Counted from the stretch's first letter, positions 1-5,541 are shown. The stretch is DNA of 6,141 bases from an uncultured Lachnospiraceae bacterium (GCA_945836565.1 CAMALN010000103.1:1-6141); one strand, 5' to 3'. Made by a program: numbers and translations. Notes: a model not told the origin generated them from the letters alone.

Positions 1-7
1 CCTCCTC
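1..7 (-). promoter_or_regulatory. Shine-Dalgarno site of the next gene downstream (gene outside window)
   Basis: The minus strand reads GAGGAGG here, a perfect anti-16S match, right at the edge. A start codon would be expected a few bases further on, beyond the window. In Bacillus subtilis spoIIIAH is followed by accB/accC, yqhY and nusB. Which of these follows here cannot be seen. Confidence 0.6.
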
Positions 8-25
8 GTCACACATTTATACCTA

Positions 26-54
26 ATTATACCCAATTGAGAGATATAATGCAA
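26..54 (-). promoter_or_regulatory. candidate SigA-type promoter for the gene downstream of spoIIIAH
   Basis: On the minus strand a perfect -10 box TATAAT (31-26) lies 17 bases after TTGCAT (54-49), which matches only the TTG of the -35 consensus. It sits in the 60 bases between the spoIIIAH stop and the Shine-Dalgarno site at the left edge. No hairpin plus T-run separates spoIIIAH from the next gene, so sporulation transcripts may also read through. Inference: the next gene has its own vegetative promoter. The weak -35 keeps confidence moderate. Confidence 0.45.
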
Positions 55-60
55 CAAAAG

Positions 61-798
61 TTATTGTTGCTCCTGTCCGTTGCAGGTAATTACGATTTGG
101 TCTACTGTGCAGCCGGTCTTTCTTACTACGATTTCTTCAATTTGGGCACGCTGGGCGCCGTCTAATTCTGCGGTTGGGATTATTACATCGACACTGCTTT
201 CGCTGATTGATACTACAGCATTAGGGAAGCCTTTGGCTGCGAGTATGGTTTCGGTGTCGGCTTCACGTCCCATGTTCTCGGTTAGCTTCAGGTATGCCTG
301 GGTGGCATCCTCCACTGAGATTCCGTCGGAGGTTTCGCCGTTTATTATAGCCAGATATGCCTCCTGTGAGCGTGACCTTACCTGCTCGCGATTTATCCTC
401 GCTGTAATGATGCTGTCTGATATAGCAGGCGTTGTGGTAAGTACTGCCTCTCCGATTTCACTGGTGTCTGAATTAAGCTCTATGGTTTCATCGGGATTGA
501 TGCTTATATCAGTATTTGCTGCATCATCATAGGATGTGTCGCCGATTTCCGCCTCAGAATACACCTCTCCAGTCGCATACATATCATCCTCAAGTACGAT
601 ATGCTCATTGTATACATTTGCATCTGCTATGTCTGCATCCACGATATCCTCATTGAATGCTGCCTGTGTATCGCCATTCTTTTTTTCGTCAGAATCAGCC
701 AGATTAAGCAAATTTCCAGAAAAATTTATGTAACCGGCTACTCCTAAAGCTACCGTCATAACAGCAATTATGACCTGGTTTTTCTTAATCTTCTTCAT
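61..798 (-). CDS. spoIIIAH: SpoIIIAH, ring-forming channel protein of the mother-cell membrane
   Basis: Stage III sporulation protein AH, 245 residues (218 in B. subtilis, recalled). In Bacillus it sits in the mother-cell-derived membrane around the forespore and docks with SpoIIQ from the forespore side through a YscJ/FliF-like ring domain. Seen here: a basic N-terminus (KKIKK), one membrane segment at about residues 8-26, a long acidic linker at about 33-119 (about 26 Asp/Glu against 2 Lys), a helical stretch near 130-185 (INREQVRSRSQEAYLAII), and a C-terminal alpha/beta region (VVSISESSVDVII, then EEIVVRKTG and DQIVITC) fitting the ring-building fold. The ATG at 798 is chosen because AGGAGA lies 6 bases upstream; the in-frame GTG at 804 directly abuts that Shine-Dalgarno site. 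It is the last gene of the operon and the only one after a large gap (157 bases). Family identity rests on order, topology and recalled Bacillus sequence. Confidence 0.9.
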   Translation of the reverse strand: MKKIKKNQVIIAVMTVALGVAGYINFSGNLLNLADSDEKKNGDTQAAFNEDIVDADIADANVYNEHIVLEDDMYATGEVYSEAEIGDTSYDDAANTDISINPDETIELNSDTSEIGEAVLTTTPAISDSIITARINREQVRSRSQEAYLAIINGETSDGISVEDATQAYLKLTENMGREADTETILAAKGFPNAVVSISESSVDVIIPTAELDGAQRAQIEEIVVRKTGCTVDQIVITCNGQEQQ

Positions 799-804
799 AC
801 ACAC

Positions 805-812
805 TCTCCTTC
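805..812 (-). promoter_or_regulatory. Shine-Dalgarno site fixing the spoIIIAH start
   Basis: The minus strand reads GAAGGAGA, leaving 6 bases to the ATG at 798 and none to the in-frame GTG at 804. This decides for the shorter protein. Confidence 0.75.
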
Positions 813-840
813 TACATATTATAGAGTCTACTATATCTAC

Positions 841-869
841 ATTCTATACATATGCAGGCGAAAATATGA
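841..869 (-). promoter_or_regulatory. candidate SigE-type promoter for spoIIIAH
   Basis: On the minus strand TCATATT (869-863) and TATAGAAT (848-841) are separated by 14 bases. The mother-cell SigE consensus is roughly ATATT, 13-15 bases, CATACAAT, so the -35 fits well and the -10 differs at two of eight positions. The -35 box and spacer length are the same as in the better promoter before spoIIIAA. Transcription would start near 834, about 36 bases before the ATG. The gap 799-955 is A+T-rich, so chance matches are likely; no terminator was seen in it. Confidence 0.35.
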
Positions 870-955
870 CTATCTATATTCAATAATATCGATACTTAAA
901 GGAACTATACATAATGCCGTATGATACATGAATTTGCCGAAATCTATATGTTCTA

Positions 956-1435
956 TCACCTCATAAGAACCGACACCTTGCAGGCGGGCAGATTAAATAA
1001 TGCGCACACAGCGTTGGATATATCCATCGCCTGTGACATATCATTTATCCTTGCTACTATTAATACCCCGTCTATTATAGCAGCCTCGGTTGCACTGTTG
1101 TAAAATACATCCGTATCACTTTCCTTTTTCATATGAATCATCACATCTATTGTCCCTGTTCCATAGGATTTCTCCAGAATATTCTTCAATCGCTCTTCGT
1201 AATATGCCTCATCGTATGCTGTGGTGCCCTCATTATCTGTCGCAGCGTTAGTTTCATTTGAAGCTTCAGCCCCACCAAGCAGACTTCCGGTGGCCTTATC
1301 ATTTTGACCGGTTTCATCCCTTCCCCCACTCTTTACAGGCATAAGAACAACCAGTACAAGGATGCCTATCAGAATCACAGTTATAATCCTGCTTATGTCC
1401 TTGCCCGGAAATTTTTTTCTCATCCACTCAATCAT
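956..1435 (-). CDS. spoIIIAG: SpoIIIAG, ring-forming channel protein, short form
   Basis: Stage III sporulation protein AG, 159 residues. In Bacillus it forms a large 30-subunit ring in the space between the two membranes. Seen here: a short basic N-terminus (MRKKFPGK), one membrane segment at about 15-34, a low-complexity Gly/Asn/Thr/Glu linker at about 36-74, then a ring-building-motif pattern: helix 77-90, strand 94-102 (GTIDVMIHM), strand 123-130 (GVLIVARI), helix 132-148, strand 152-158. Only about 20 residues lie between the first two strands. The B. subtilis protein (229 residues, recalled) carries a large beta-triangle insertion there, so this protein seems to lack or minimise it. The ATG lies 2 bases after the spoIIIAF stop, with a weak AAGG about 8 bases upstream inside spoIIIAF, suggesting translational coupling. 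Confidence 0.9.
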   Translation of the reverse strand: MIEWMRKKFPGKDISRIITVILIGILVLVVLMPVKSGGRDETGQNDKATGSLLGGAEASNETNAATDNEGTTAYDEAYYEERLKNILEKSYGTGTIDVMIHMKKESDTDVFYNSATEAAIIDGVLIVARINDMSQAMDISNAVCALFNLPACKVSVLMR

Positions 1436-1437
1436 AT

Positions 1438-1896
1438 CTATCGCCTTACTATATATACATCTGATATATCCACGTTATACTGTTCTGCCGCCAAGCTCCT
1501 TGCCCGTTCTATCACGGACTCATCCTCATTATCCTCTATAATCATATATATGATTAGCCTTAGGACCTGACCATCTCTATCTCTGGTTATCTCTACATCC
1601 TCCACCCTTATACCCTCTTCCTCGATACGGTCACACATCTGCCTTTGCTGTGCCAGGATACTGTAATCAGGCTTATCTGCCAGGTATTGCTCTATATCCA
1701 TATTCGTTCCGTCACCTGCGACTTCACTCCACTCAAGCTTCGACCAATCCATATCAAGAACCGCCGCAACAGGTCTCGCAAGCATTATTATCAGCACAAG
1801 ACCTGTGAATAACGATATATATTTTCTGTAATTATTTCCGGGCGATATATTTAACACCATCGCCGAAAGTATCAGATATATTACCAGATTCTTCAT
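1438..1896 (-). CDS. spoIIIAF: SpoIIIAF, membrane protein with ring-building domain
   Basis: Stage III sporulation protein AF, 152 residues, shorter than the 206 of B. subtilis (recalled). Two membrane segments come first, at about 2-19 and 26-47, joined by a short polar loop (SPGNNYRKYIS) typical of the family. A linker at about 48-76 follows, then a ring-building-motif order: helix 78-93, strand 96-104 (IRVEDVEIT), strand 109-121 (GQVLRLIIYMII), helix 125-139 (ESVIERARSLAAEQY), strand 144-150. It probably contributes a ring of the mother-cell-side channel next to AG. The start ATG has AGAGGTG about 4 bases upstream, and this Shine-Dalgarno site overlaps the stop codon of spoIIIAE, so translation is probably coupled. 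It ends 2 bases before spoIIIAG. Confidence 0.9.
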   Translation of the reverse strand: MKNLVIYLILSAMVLNISPGNNYRKYISLFTGLVLIIMLARPVAAVLDMDWSKLEWSEVAGDGTNMDIEQYLADKPDYSILAQQRQMCDRIEEEGIRVEDVEITRDRDGQVLRLIIYMIIEDNEDESVIERARSLAAEQYNVDISDVYIVRR

Positions 1897-1905
1897 GCAT
1901 CACCT

Positions 1906-3363
1906 CTAGGCATTCGTCGCAAATGCCATAATAGCTATTGTAAGTACGAATAACACGACAGACGAATACACAAGCTTAAGCAATAAATCCATGCCATTCG
2001 CAAGGCTTTCTATTCCCTCCACATACCTCTTGTCACTCACCGGCTCGACGATAACCGCCACAAGTCTGAACATAAGTCTCATTACAAACAGCTTAAGCAC
2101 CGGGCCTATAACCAGGATTACCAGCATGATTACTGCTGCCAACCCTACAGAATTCTTCACCACCATGCCTGCCGCCAGAAATGTTCCGGTCAGCACAGAG
2201 GCTATGCCACCATTTGTAAATGAATTAAGCACCCGGCTTGCTGCTGACCTTCCTATGATATCAAGCTGCGGTCCGACCAAGCCCTTTACCAGATTAAGTC
2301 CTACGACAAAAAGCACTATACCCTTTAGTATCGATGTAGCGGCATTCTTTAGCATATTTGCAAATCTGGTAAAATATTCCTCTTTGTTCAGATTATTGAT
2401 AAGTGAAATGATAACGTAGTATTTTATGACCGGCAGCAAAATCCTGACTAACACAGTCTCTACCAGCCAGATAGCCAGCATAACCATCTGATATGAAGCA
2501 GTGGCTGTCATAGCATGTCCTACAAAGTTCATAGCCACCATAAATACCGGAATGATAATTCCTATAAGAGTTACAATCCTTGAGGTTGTCTCAACCACAA
2601 GCTCCACACCGACCAGAAACGCTGACATAGTGACCGACGTAATGATAAGATACGTGACGTAGAAGCCATTTTCACTTATGCCGGAATTGTTAAATGCCAT
2701 CGTAAATCTGGTGAATACCGAGCCGAGCAAAACTATCACAATCAGCGTAATCATCATCGCCTTTTGTACAGAAAGCTCCGAGATGAATATCCCCTGTATG
2801 CTTTCCTTTATGTAGGCTCCTACTGCATCCATATCGCCCCTTGAGATGCAGTCGACAAGATACGACATGCTGTATTTGCTACCATAACCGTTCTGTGCCA
2901 GCAGCTTGTCTACCTCTGACAATCTTAGGACATCCTCTACTTCAGAATATGCATCATCGTAGGATATAATATCTGTGTCTGTGTCGGTATCTGTATCTGG
3001 AGCTATGTCTGTATCTGTGTCTGTATTTGTGCTTGTATCTGTGTTTGTATCTGTGTTTGTATGAGTATCTGTATGAGATTCTGTATGAGTTTCTGTACGA
3101 GTGTCTGTATCCGGATCTGTATGCATATCTGTATAGGTACGGGTATATGTTTTTATATTAGTATCTATATCCATACAGATATCGTTATCCTCATATGCTT
3201 CGGTCTCATATATTATAAAATGGTTTACTTCATTATCTACAGCTATCGATGCAGGCTGCACTCCCCATATGTCATATGTACATAATTGCACTCCCACACA
3301 CGCATATACATTCAACCACAGCGATATCAATAACCCTCCAAACACTCTCCACCTCAAAATCAC
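1906..3363 (-). CDS. spoIIIAE: SpoIIIAE, polytopic channel protein with a Thr-repeat N-terminal insertion
   Basis: Stage III sporulation protein AE, 485 residues against about 399 in B. subtilis (recalled). It is the largest membrane component of the SpoIIIA complex, and several parallel helices suggest a pore or transporter role. Order: signal-peptide-like N-terminus (R4, R6, hydrophobic 8-25, possible cleavage after A21), acidic stretch 43-66, repeat 67-131 with Thr at 26 of 32 even positions, a family-like soluble region 138-198 (SEVDKLLAQNGYG), then about seven hydrophobic segments near 201-220, 236-257, 263-281, 290-320, 344-362, 385-425 and 464-483. The extra length lies almost wholly in the repeat. 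The chosen GTG (3363) is 3 bases after the spoIIIAD stop and has no clear Shine-Dalgarno. A second GTG at 3345 follows GAGGTGGAGA but would lose both arginines of the signal peptide. Coupled re-initiation at 3363 is preferred but not certain. Confidence 0.93.
   Translation of the reverse strand: MILRWRVFGGLLISLWLNVYACVGVQLCTYDIWGVQPASIAVDNEVNHFIIYETEAYEDNDICMDIDTNIKTYTRTYTDMHTDPDTDTRTETHTESHTDTHTNTDTNTDTSTNTDTDTDIAPDTDTDTDTDIISYDDAYSEVEDVLRLSEVDKLLAQNGYGSKYSMSYLVDCISRGDMDAVGAYIKESIQGIFISELSVQKAMMITLIVIVLLGSVFTRFTMAFNNSGISENGFYVTYLIITSVTMSAFLVGVELVVETTSRIVTLIGIIIPVFMVAMNFVGHAMTATASYQMVMLAIWLVETVLVRILLPVIKYYVIISLINNLNKEEYFTRFANMLKNAATSILKGIVLFVVGLNLVKGLVGPQLDIIGRSAASRVLNSFTNGGIASVLTGTFLAAGMVVKNSVGLAAVIMLVILVIGPVLKLFVMRLMFRLVAVIVEPVSDKRYVEGIESLANGMDLLLKLVYSSVVLFVLTIAIMAFATNA
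2971..3165 (-). repeat. degenerate hexanucleotide repeat coding for (Thr-X)n in spoIIIAE
   Basis: About 195 bases read on the minus strand as repeats of GAY-ACA and variants, exactly in frame, coding residues 67-131 of SpoIIIAE. Of 26 threonines at even positions, 19 use ACA, 4 ACT and 3 ACC. The partner residue is mostly Asp, otherwise His, Asn, Glu, Tyr, Arg, Lys or Ser. Higher-order 12-base blocks are visible: acidic-Thr/Ser-His-Thr three times (residues 91-102), then Asn-Thr-Asp-Thr twice (103-110). Near-pure Asp-Thr runs lie at 115-119 and 123-131, broken by Ile-Ala-Pro at 120-122. The two-residue register is kept throughout. The uniform codons point to duplication at DNA level. Confidence 0.95.
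3350..3355 (-). promoter_or_regulatory. Shine-Dalgarno-like GAGGTG inside the start of spoIIIAE
   Basis: GAGGTG lies 4 bases before an in-frame GTG at 3345, seventh codon of the spoIIIAE reading frame chosen here. The upstream GTG at 3363 has no comparable site. Either the true start is 3345, giving a signal peptide without positive charges, or the upstream start is used by coupling to spoIIIAD. Confidence 0.35.
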
Positions 3364-3366
3364 ACA

Positions 3367-3753
3367 TTATGTCAACAAGCTAAGTACCGTCTCCAATACC
3401 TGAAGCAATACAGGCAGGGATACAACCAGCATCGTGAGCTTTCCTACCATTTCTATCTGAGAGGCTATCGCACTGTATCCTGCCTCCTTGCTTATGCCTG
3501 CAGCAAACTCGCACAGATAAGCTATACCTATTAGCTTAAGTAATATAACCAGATATTGTGAGTCAATTTTTATGTACTGCGACAGCTTGTCCATAGCCTT
3601 AAGGATAGTCTGCATCCTGCTCAGACATATCGTTATCAAAAATAAACATATACCAAGACTTATCAATGTACTTAATTCGGGAACACTTTTCTTAAGACCA
3701 AGCGCTATGATAACCGCAATTATAATAAGTGCAAAGAGAATACCCATGTTCAT
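3367..3753 (-). CDS. spoIIIAD: SpoIIIAD, small polytopic membrane protein
   Basis: Stage III sporulation protein AD, 128 residues (133 in B. subtilis, recalled). Hydrophobic segments lie at about 3-20, 27-45, 65-85 and 104-126. The stretch at 71-105 (LLKLIGIAYLCEFAAGISKE, then AGYSAIASQIEMVGK) closely resembles the most conserved part of the Bacillus protein as I recall it, which fixes the family. Its exact job is unknown; it is thought to form part of the membrane core with AC and AE. The ATG at 3753 is chosen because GGGAGG lies 7 bases upstream. The open frame extends to 3852 without other support and overlaps spoIIIAC. The gene follows spoIIIAC after 35 bases and precedes spoIIIAE by 3. 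Confidence 0.93.
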   Translation of the reverse strand: MNMGILFALIIIAVIIALGLKKSVPELSTLISLGICLFLITICLSRMQTILKAMDKLSQYIKIDSQYLVILLKLIGIAYLCEFAAGISKEAGYSAIASQIEMVGKLTMLVVSLPVLLQVLETVLSLLT

Positions 3754-3760
3754 AAGAGTT

Positions 3761-3766
3761 CCTCCC
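3761..3766 (-). promoter_or_regulatory. Shine-Dalgarno site fixing the spoIIIAD start
   Basis: GGGAGG on the minus strand with a 7-base spacer to the ATG at 3753. It rules out the longer frame starting inside spoIIIAC. Confidence 0.75.
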
Positions 3767-3788
3767 ATAATATGAAAGCCACAGCCAA

Positions 3789-3986
3789 CTAATCTACAGA
3801 AAAAAGCTTGCTTATGCTGGTAAATAGCTCGTACACATATGGAATAATCCATGACAGCACGATGATAAGTCCGGCCAGACTTACCAGATATGCGTGGTCA
3901 TCCCGCCCTGAATGCTTAAGTATCTGATTCAACAGCGAAACTATAATTCCCACTGCTCCTATTTTAAATATCAAGGCTATACTCAT
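3789..3986 (-). CDS. spoIIIAC: SpoIIIAC, two-helix membrane protein
   Basis: Stage III sporulation protein AC, 65 residues, matching the usual size (about 68 in B. subtilis). Two membrane segments at about 5-23 (LIFKIGAVGIIVSLLNQIL) and 33-52 are joined by a short charged loop (KHSGRDDHAY). The pattern IFKIGAVGIIV...LNQIL...G resembles the Bacillus IFQIAGVGIVV region as recalled. It is an integral component of the SpoIIIA complex, homologous in part to SpoIIIAD, and its individual role is not defined. It starts with ATG 11 bases after the spoIIIAB stop; the purine-rich GGGAGAGGGAT between them serves as ribosome binding site with a short spacer. Confidence 0.92.
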   Translation of the reverse strand: MSIALIFKIGAVGIIVSLLNQILKHSGRDDHAYLVSLAGLIIVLSWIIPYVYELFTSISKLFSVD

Positions 3987-3997
3987 ATCCCTCTCCC

Positions 3998-4543
3998 TTA
4001 CAGTCCCAAAAGAATTACCAGCATTATTCCACCTAAGCTACAAAGTGAAATGGTTACTTTTTTTCTATCCTGCAGTTCATTCGCCAGTCCTGTTATCTTA
4101 TTCTTAAGCGCCGTCTTCTCAAGAAGGAGTGCATTTAGCTGGCTATCCGTATGATTCTCAAGCAGTGCCTGTCCTATATACTCAAGCTCCTCTATATCTT
4201 CTACCGTAAGGCTTATCCTCGCATCATATCTCATGACCTTCAGCATCTCCATCCCCTCACGCCATACCTCCATAAAGCTGTCACAGCCACCGCTAAGAAG
4301 CTTCGACATATATGAGAGCCAGCGGCCAAATGCATCCATACATCTGCCGCTGATATTGTTAAAGCATTGTGCCATTGGATTTTTTCTAAACCTAAGCTCT
4401 CCTTCCAGCATACCAAGTATTCTCTCAAGCTCTCTAAGCTCGCATATTCGTTTACTCATCTTTACAGACATTTTAAGCCCTAAAATGATACTTCCTCCTA
4501 ATACCATTATACATCCGGATATCTTTGCCACTGTAAGCCACAT
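3998..4543 (-). CDS. spoIIIAB: SpoIIIAB, GspF-like adaptor membrane protein
   Basis: Stage III sporulation protein AB, 181 residues (about 171 in B. subtilis). The known family has a cytoplasmic helical domain like that of type II secretion GspF and is thought to pass the action of the SpoIIIAA ATPase to the membrane complex. Seen here: membrane segment at about 6-23 (AKISGCIMVLGGSIILGL), helical charged middle with ELRELERILGMLEGELRFRK (35-54), a motif IGQALLENHTDSQ (123-135) resembling the family's LGxSLGxxDxxxQ, and a C-terminal membrane segment at 164-180. Start chosen: ATG at 4543 with GGGAGGT 7 bases upstream. The open frame reaches 4633 inside spoIIIAA but those 30 extra residues have no support. 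Gap to spoIIIAA is 22 bases, to spoIIIAC 11 bases. Confidence 0.92.
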   Translation of the reverse strand: MWLTVAKISGCIMVLGGSIILGLKMSVKMSKRICELRELERILGMLEGELRFRKNPMAQCFNNISGRCMDAFGRWLSYMSKLLSGGCDSFMEVWREGMEMLKVMRYDARISLTVEDIEELEYIGQALLENHTDSQLNALLLEKTALKNKITGLANELQDRKKVTISLCSLGGIMLVILLGL

Positions 4544-4550
4544 AAGCAGT

Positions 4551-4557
4551 ACCTCCC
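4551..4557 (-). promoter_or_regulatory. Shine-Dalgarno site fixing the spoIIIAB start
   Basis: GGGAGGT on the minus strand, 7 bases before the ATG at 4543, in the 22-base gap after the spoIIIAA stop. Confidence 0.75.
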
Positions 4558-4565
4558 AGACTTTT

Positions 4566-5522
4566 CTATATGCACATATAGGAATAATCCATACTGAGCA
4601 GTTCATTCCCCCTCTCATCAAATACGCTTTCAACTGTTCCTATTCCCCTGCTTCTGCCAAGCACTATATACCTATCAAAGGATCTCTCCTCCACAAGCTT
4701 ACGAAGTATAGGTCTGGTCCGTATATCATCTATCGATTCACCATGAACGGTAGCCAGGATTCCGCAGCCACAGTTAATAATATAATTTATAGCCTCCACG
4801 TCCTCCCTGCTTCCTATCTCATCAACTGCTATGACATCCGGATTCATGGAACGAAGCAAAAGAAGCATGCCTTCCGCTTTGGGACATGCATCCATAACAT
4901 CCGTCCTGTCTCCAACCTCCAGCTGTGGCTCACCCATATAGCTTCCGGCTATCTCAGAACGCTCATCCACCAAGCCGACATTTAAGCCTTCATTTATTCC
5001 ATCACCACTTGATATAATTCTCACTATATCTCTAAGTAAGGTCGTCTTGCCGCATCCCGGTGGGGATATAATAAGTGTATCAAGCAGTCTGTCCTTACAT
5101 ATTATGTATGGCATAACATTGTTACCGCAGCCCATTATCTGATGTGCCAATCTAATATTTAAAAAAGAGATATTTTTTATATTCATAATCTTCCCACCTT
5201 CTTTAATCACCTGACCTGCGAGGCCTATCCTGTGACCACCTCTTATGGTTATAAACCCTTGTCTTATCTCATCATCATATGCATATAATGAATACTCTGT
5301 CAGTCTGTCTATGACATCCCTTATATCCGATTCATTTACGATATAGTCGCAGGCTTTTTCACAAGCTAAAGCGCCGGAAGACATATAATGTATGTATATC
5401 CGGCGCTTTACCCTGAGTCTTATTTCCGTCAACCTTTCTATAGTTATCTGACCCTCTTTCATCGCACATCTAATCGGTGTTAAAATGTGCGCCGGAAGGA
5501 AATCCAGATTAACGTGTGTCAC
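4566..5522 (-). CDS. spoIIIAA: SpoIIIAA, secretion-type ATPase of the feeding-tube complex
   Basis: Stage III sporulation protein AA, 318 residues (307 in B. subtilis). A mother-cell cytoplasmic ATPase related to type II/IV secretion and R3H/AAA ATPases, needed for engulfed forespore development and SigG activity. Seen here: an N-terminal domain at about 1-110 (LTEIRLRVKRRIYI, then GFITIRGGHRIGLAGQV), Walker A SPPGCGKTT at 153-161, VDERSEIAG at 185-193, Walker B VIAVDEIG at 230-237 with D234/E235, and the ATVHG sensor motif at 257-261. All catalytic residues expected of an active ATPase are present. The start is GTG at 5522 with GAGGTGA 6 bases upstream. It is the first gene of the operon, after the efp terminator and a SigE-like promoter, and 22 bases before spoIIIAB. 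A perfect inverted repeat lies within codons 38-52. Confidence 0.96.
   Translation of the reverse strand: MTHVNLDFLPAHILTPIRCAMKEGQITIERLTEIRLRVKRRIYIHYMSSGALACEKACDYIVNESDIRDVIDRLTEYSLYAYDDEIRQGFITIRGGHRIGLAGQVIKEGGKIMNIKNISFLNIRLAHQIMGCGNNVMPYIICKDRLLDTLIISPPGCGKTTLLRDIVRIISSGDGINEGLNVGLVDERSEIAGSYMGEPQLEVGDRTDVMDACPKAEGMLLLLRSMNPDVIAVDEIGSREDVEAINYIINCGCGILATVHGESIDDIRTRPILRKLVEERSFDRYIVLGRSRGIGTVESVFDERGNELLSMDYSYMCI
5367..5410. repeat. perfect 12-bp inverted repeat inside spoIIIAA
   Basis: TAAAGCGCCGGA (5367-5378) and TCCGGCGCTTTA (5399-5410) are exact reverse complements around a 20-base loop. Within the loop ACATA (5381-5385) and TATGT (5391-5395) can pair too. The stem is G+C-rich in an otherwise A+T-rich region and codes for residues around KRRIYIHYMSSGAL. 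No T-run follows on either strand, so it is not a typical terminator. Function unknown. Confidence 0.85.
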
Positions 5523-5528
5523 AGCAAA

Positions 5529-5535
5529 TCACCTC
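5529..5535 (-). promoter_or_regulatory. Shine-Dalgarno site supporting the GTG start of spoIIIAA
   Basis: GAGGTGA on the minus strand with a 6-base spacer to the GTG at 5522. It is the only good ribosome binding site near the N-terminus and supports this unusual start codon. Confidence 0.8.
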
Positions 5536-5541
5536 ATATTA

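Noticed and set aside
80..532. Plus-strand open frame of 150 codons at the left end
   Set aside because: It is antisense to spoIIIAH; its Ser/Ala-rich composition is that of a shadow of the minus-strand gene.
2971..3165. Possible CRISPR array or non-coding satellite
   Set aside because: Units are 6 and 12 bases without spacers and keep the reading frame of spoIIIAE exactly, so it is a coding repeat.
3295..3310. Lipobox in SpoIIIAE (VYAC, residues 19-22)
   Set aside because: Tyr at the -2 position is atypical for lipoprotein signal peptidase; V-Y-A also fits ordinary signal peptidase I cleavage, so lipidation is not supported.
3754..3852. N-terminal extension of spoIIIAD over spoIIIAC
   Set aside because: The extra 33 residues exceed the family length, and GGGAGG sits properly before the ATG at 3753.
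4240..4428. Small minus-strand open frame of 62 codons within spoIIIAB
   Set aside because: It lies in another frame of spoIIIAB, overlaps its conserved helical region and has no family features.
4544..4633. N-terminal extension of spoIIIAB into spoIIIAA
   Set aside because: The ATG at 4543 has a strong Shine-Dalgarno at 7 bases and gives the usual family length; the extension overlaps the conserved spoIIIAA end.
4233..4985. Long plus-strand open frame of 250 codons
   Set aside because: It is antisense to spoIIIAA and spoIIIAB, which both carry clear family motifs. The product has no recognisable domain and no convincing ribosome binding site was noted.
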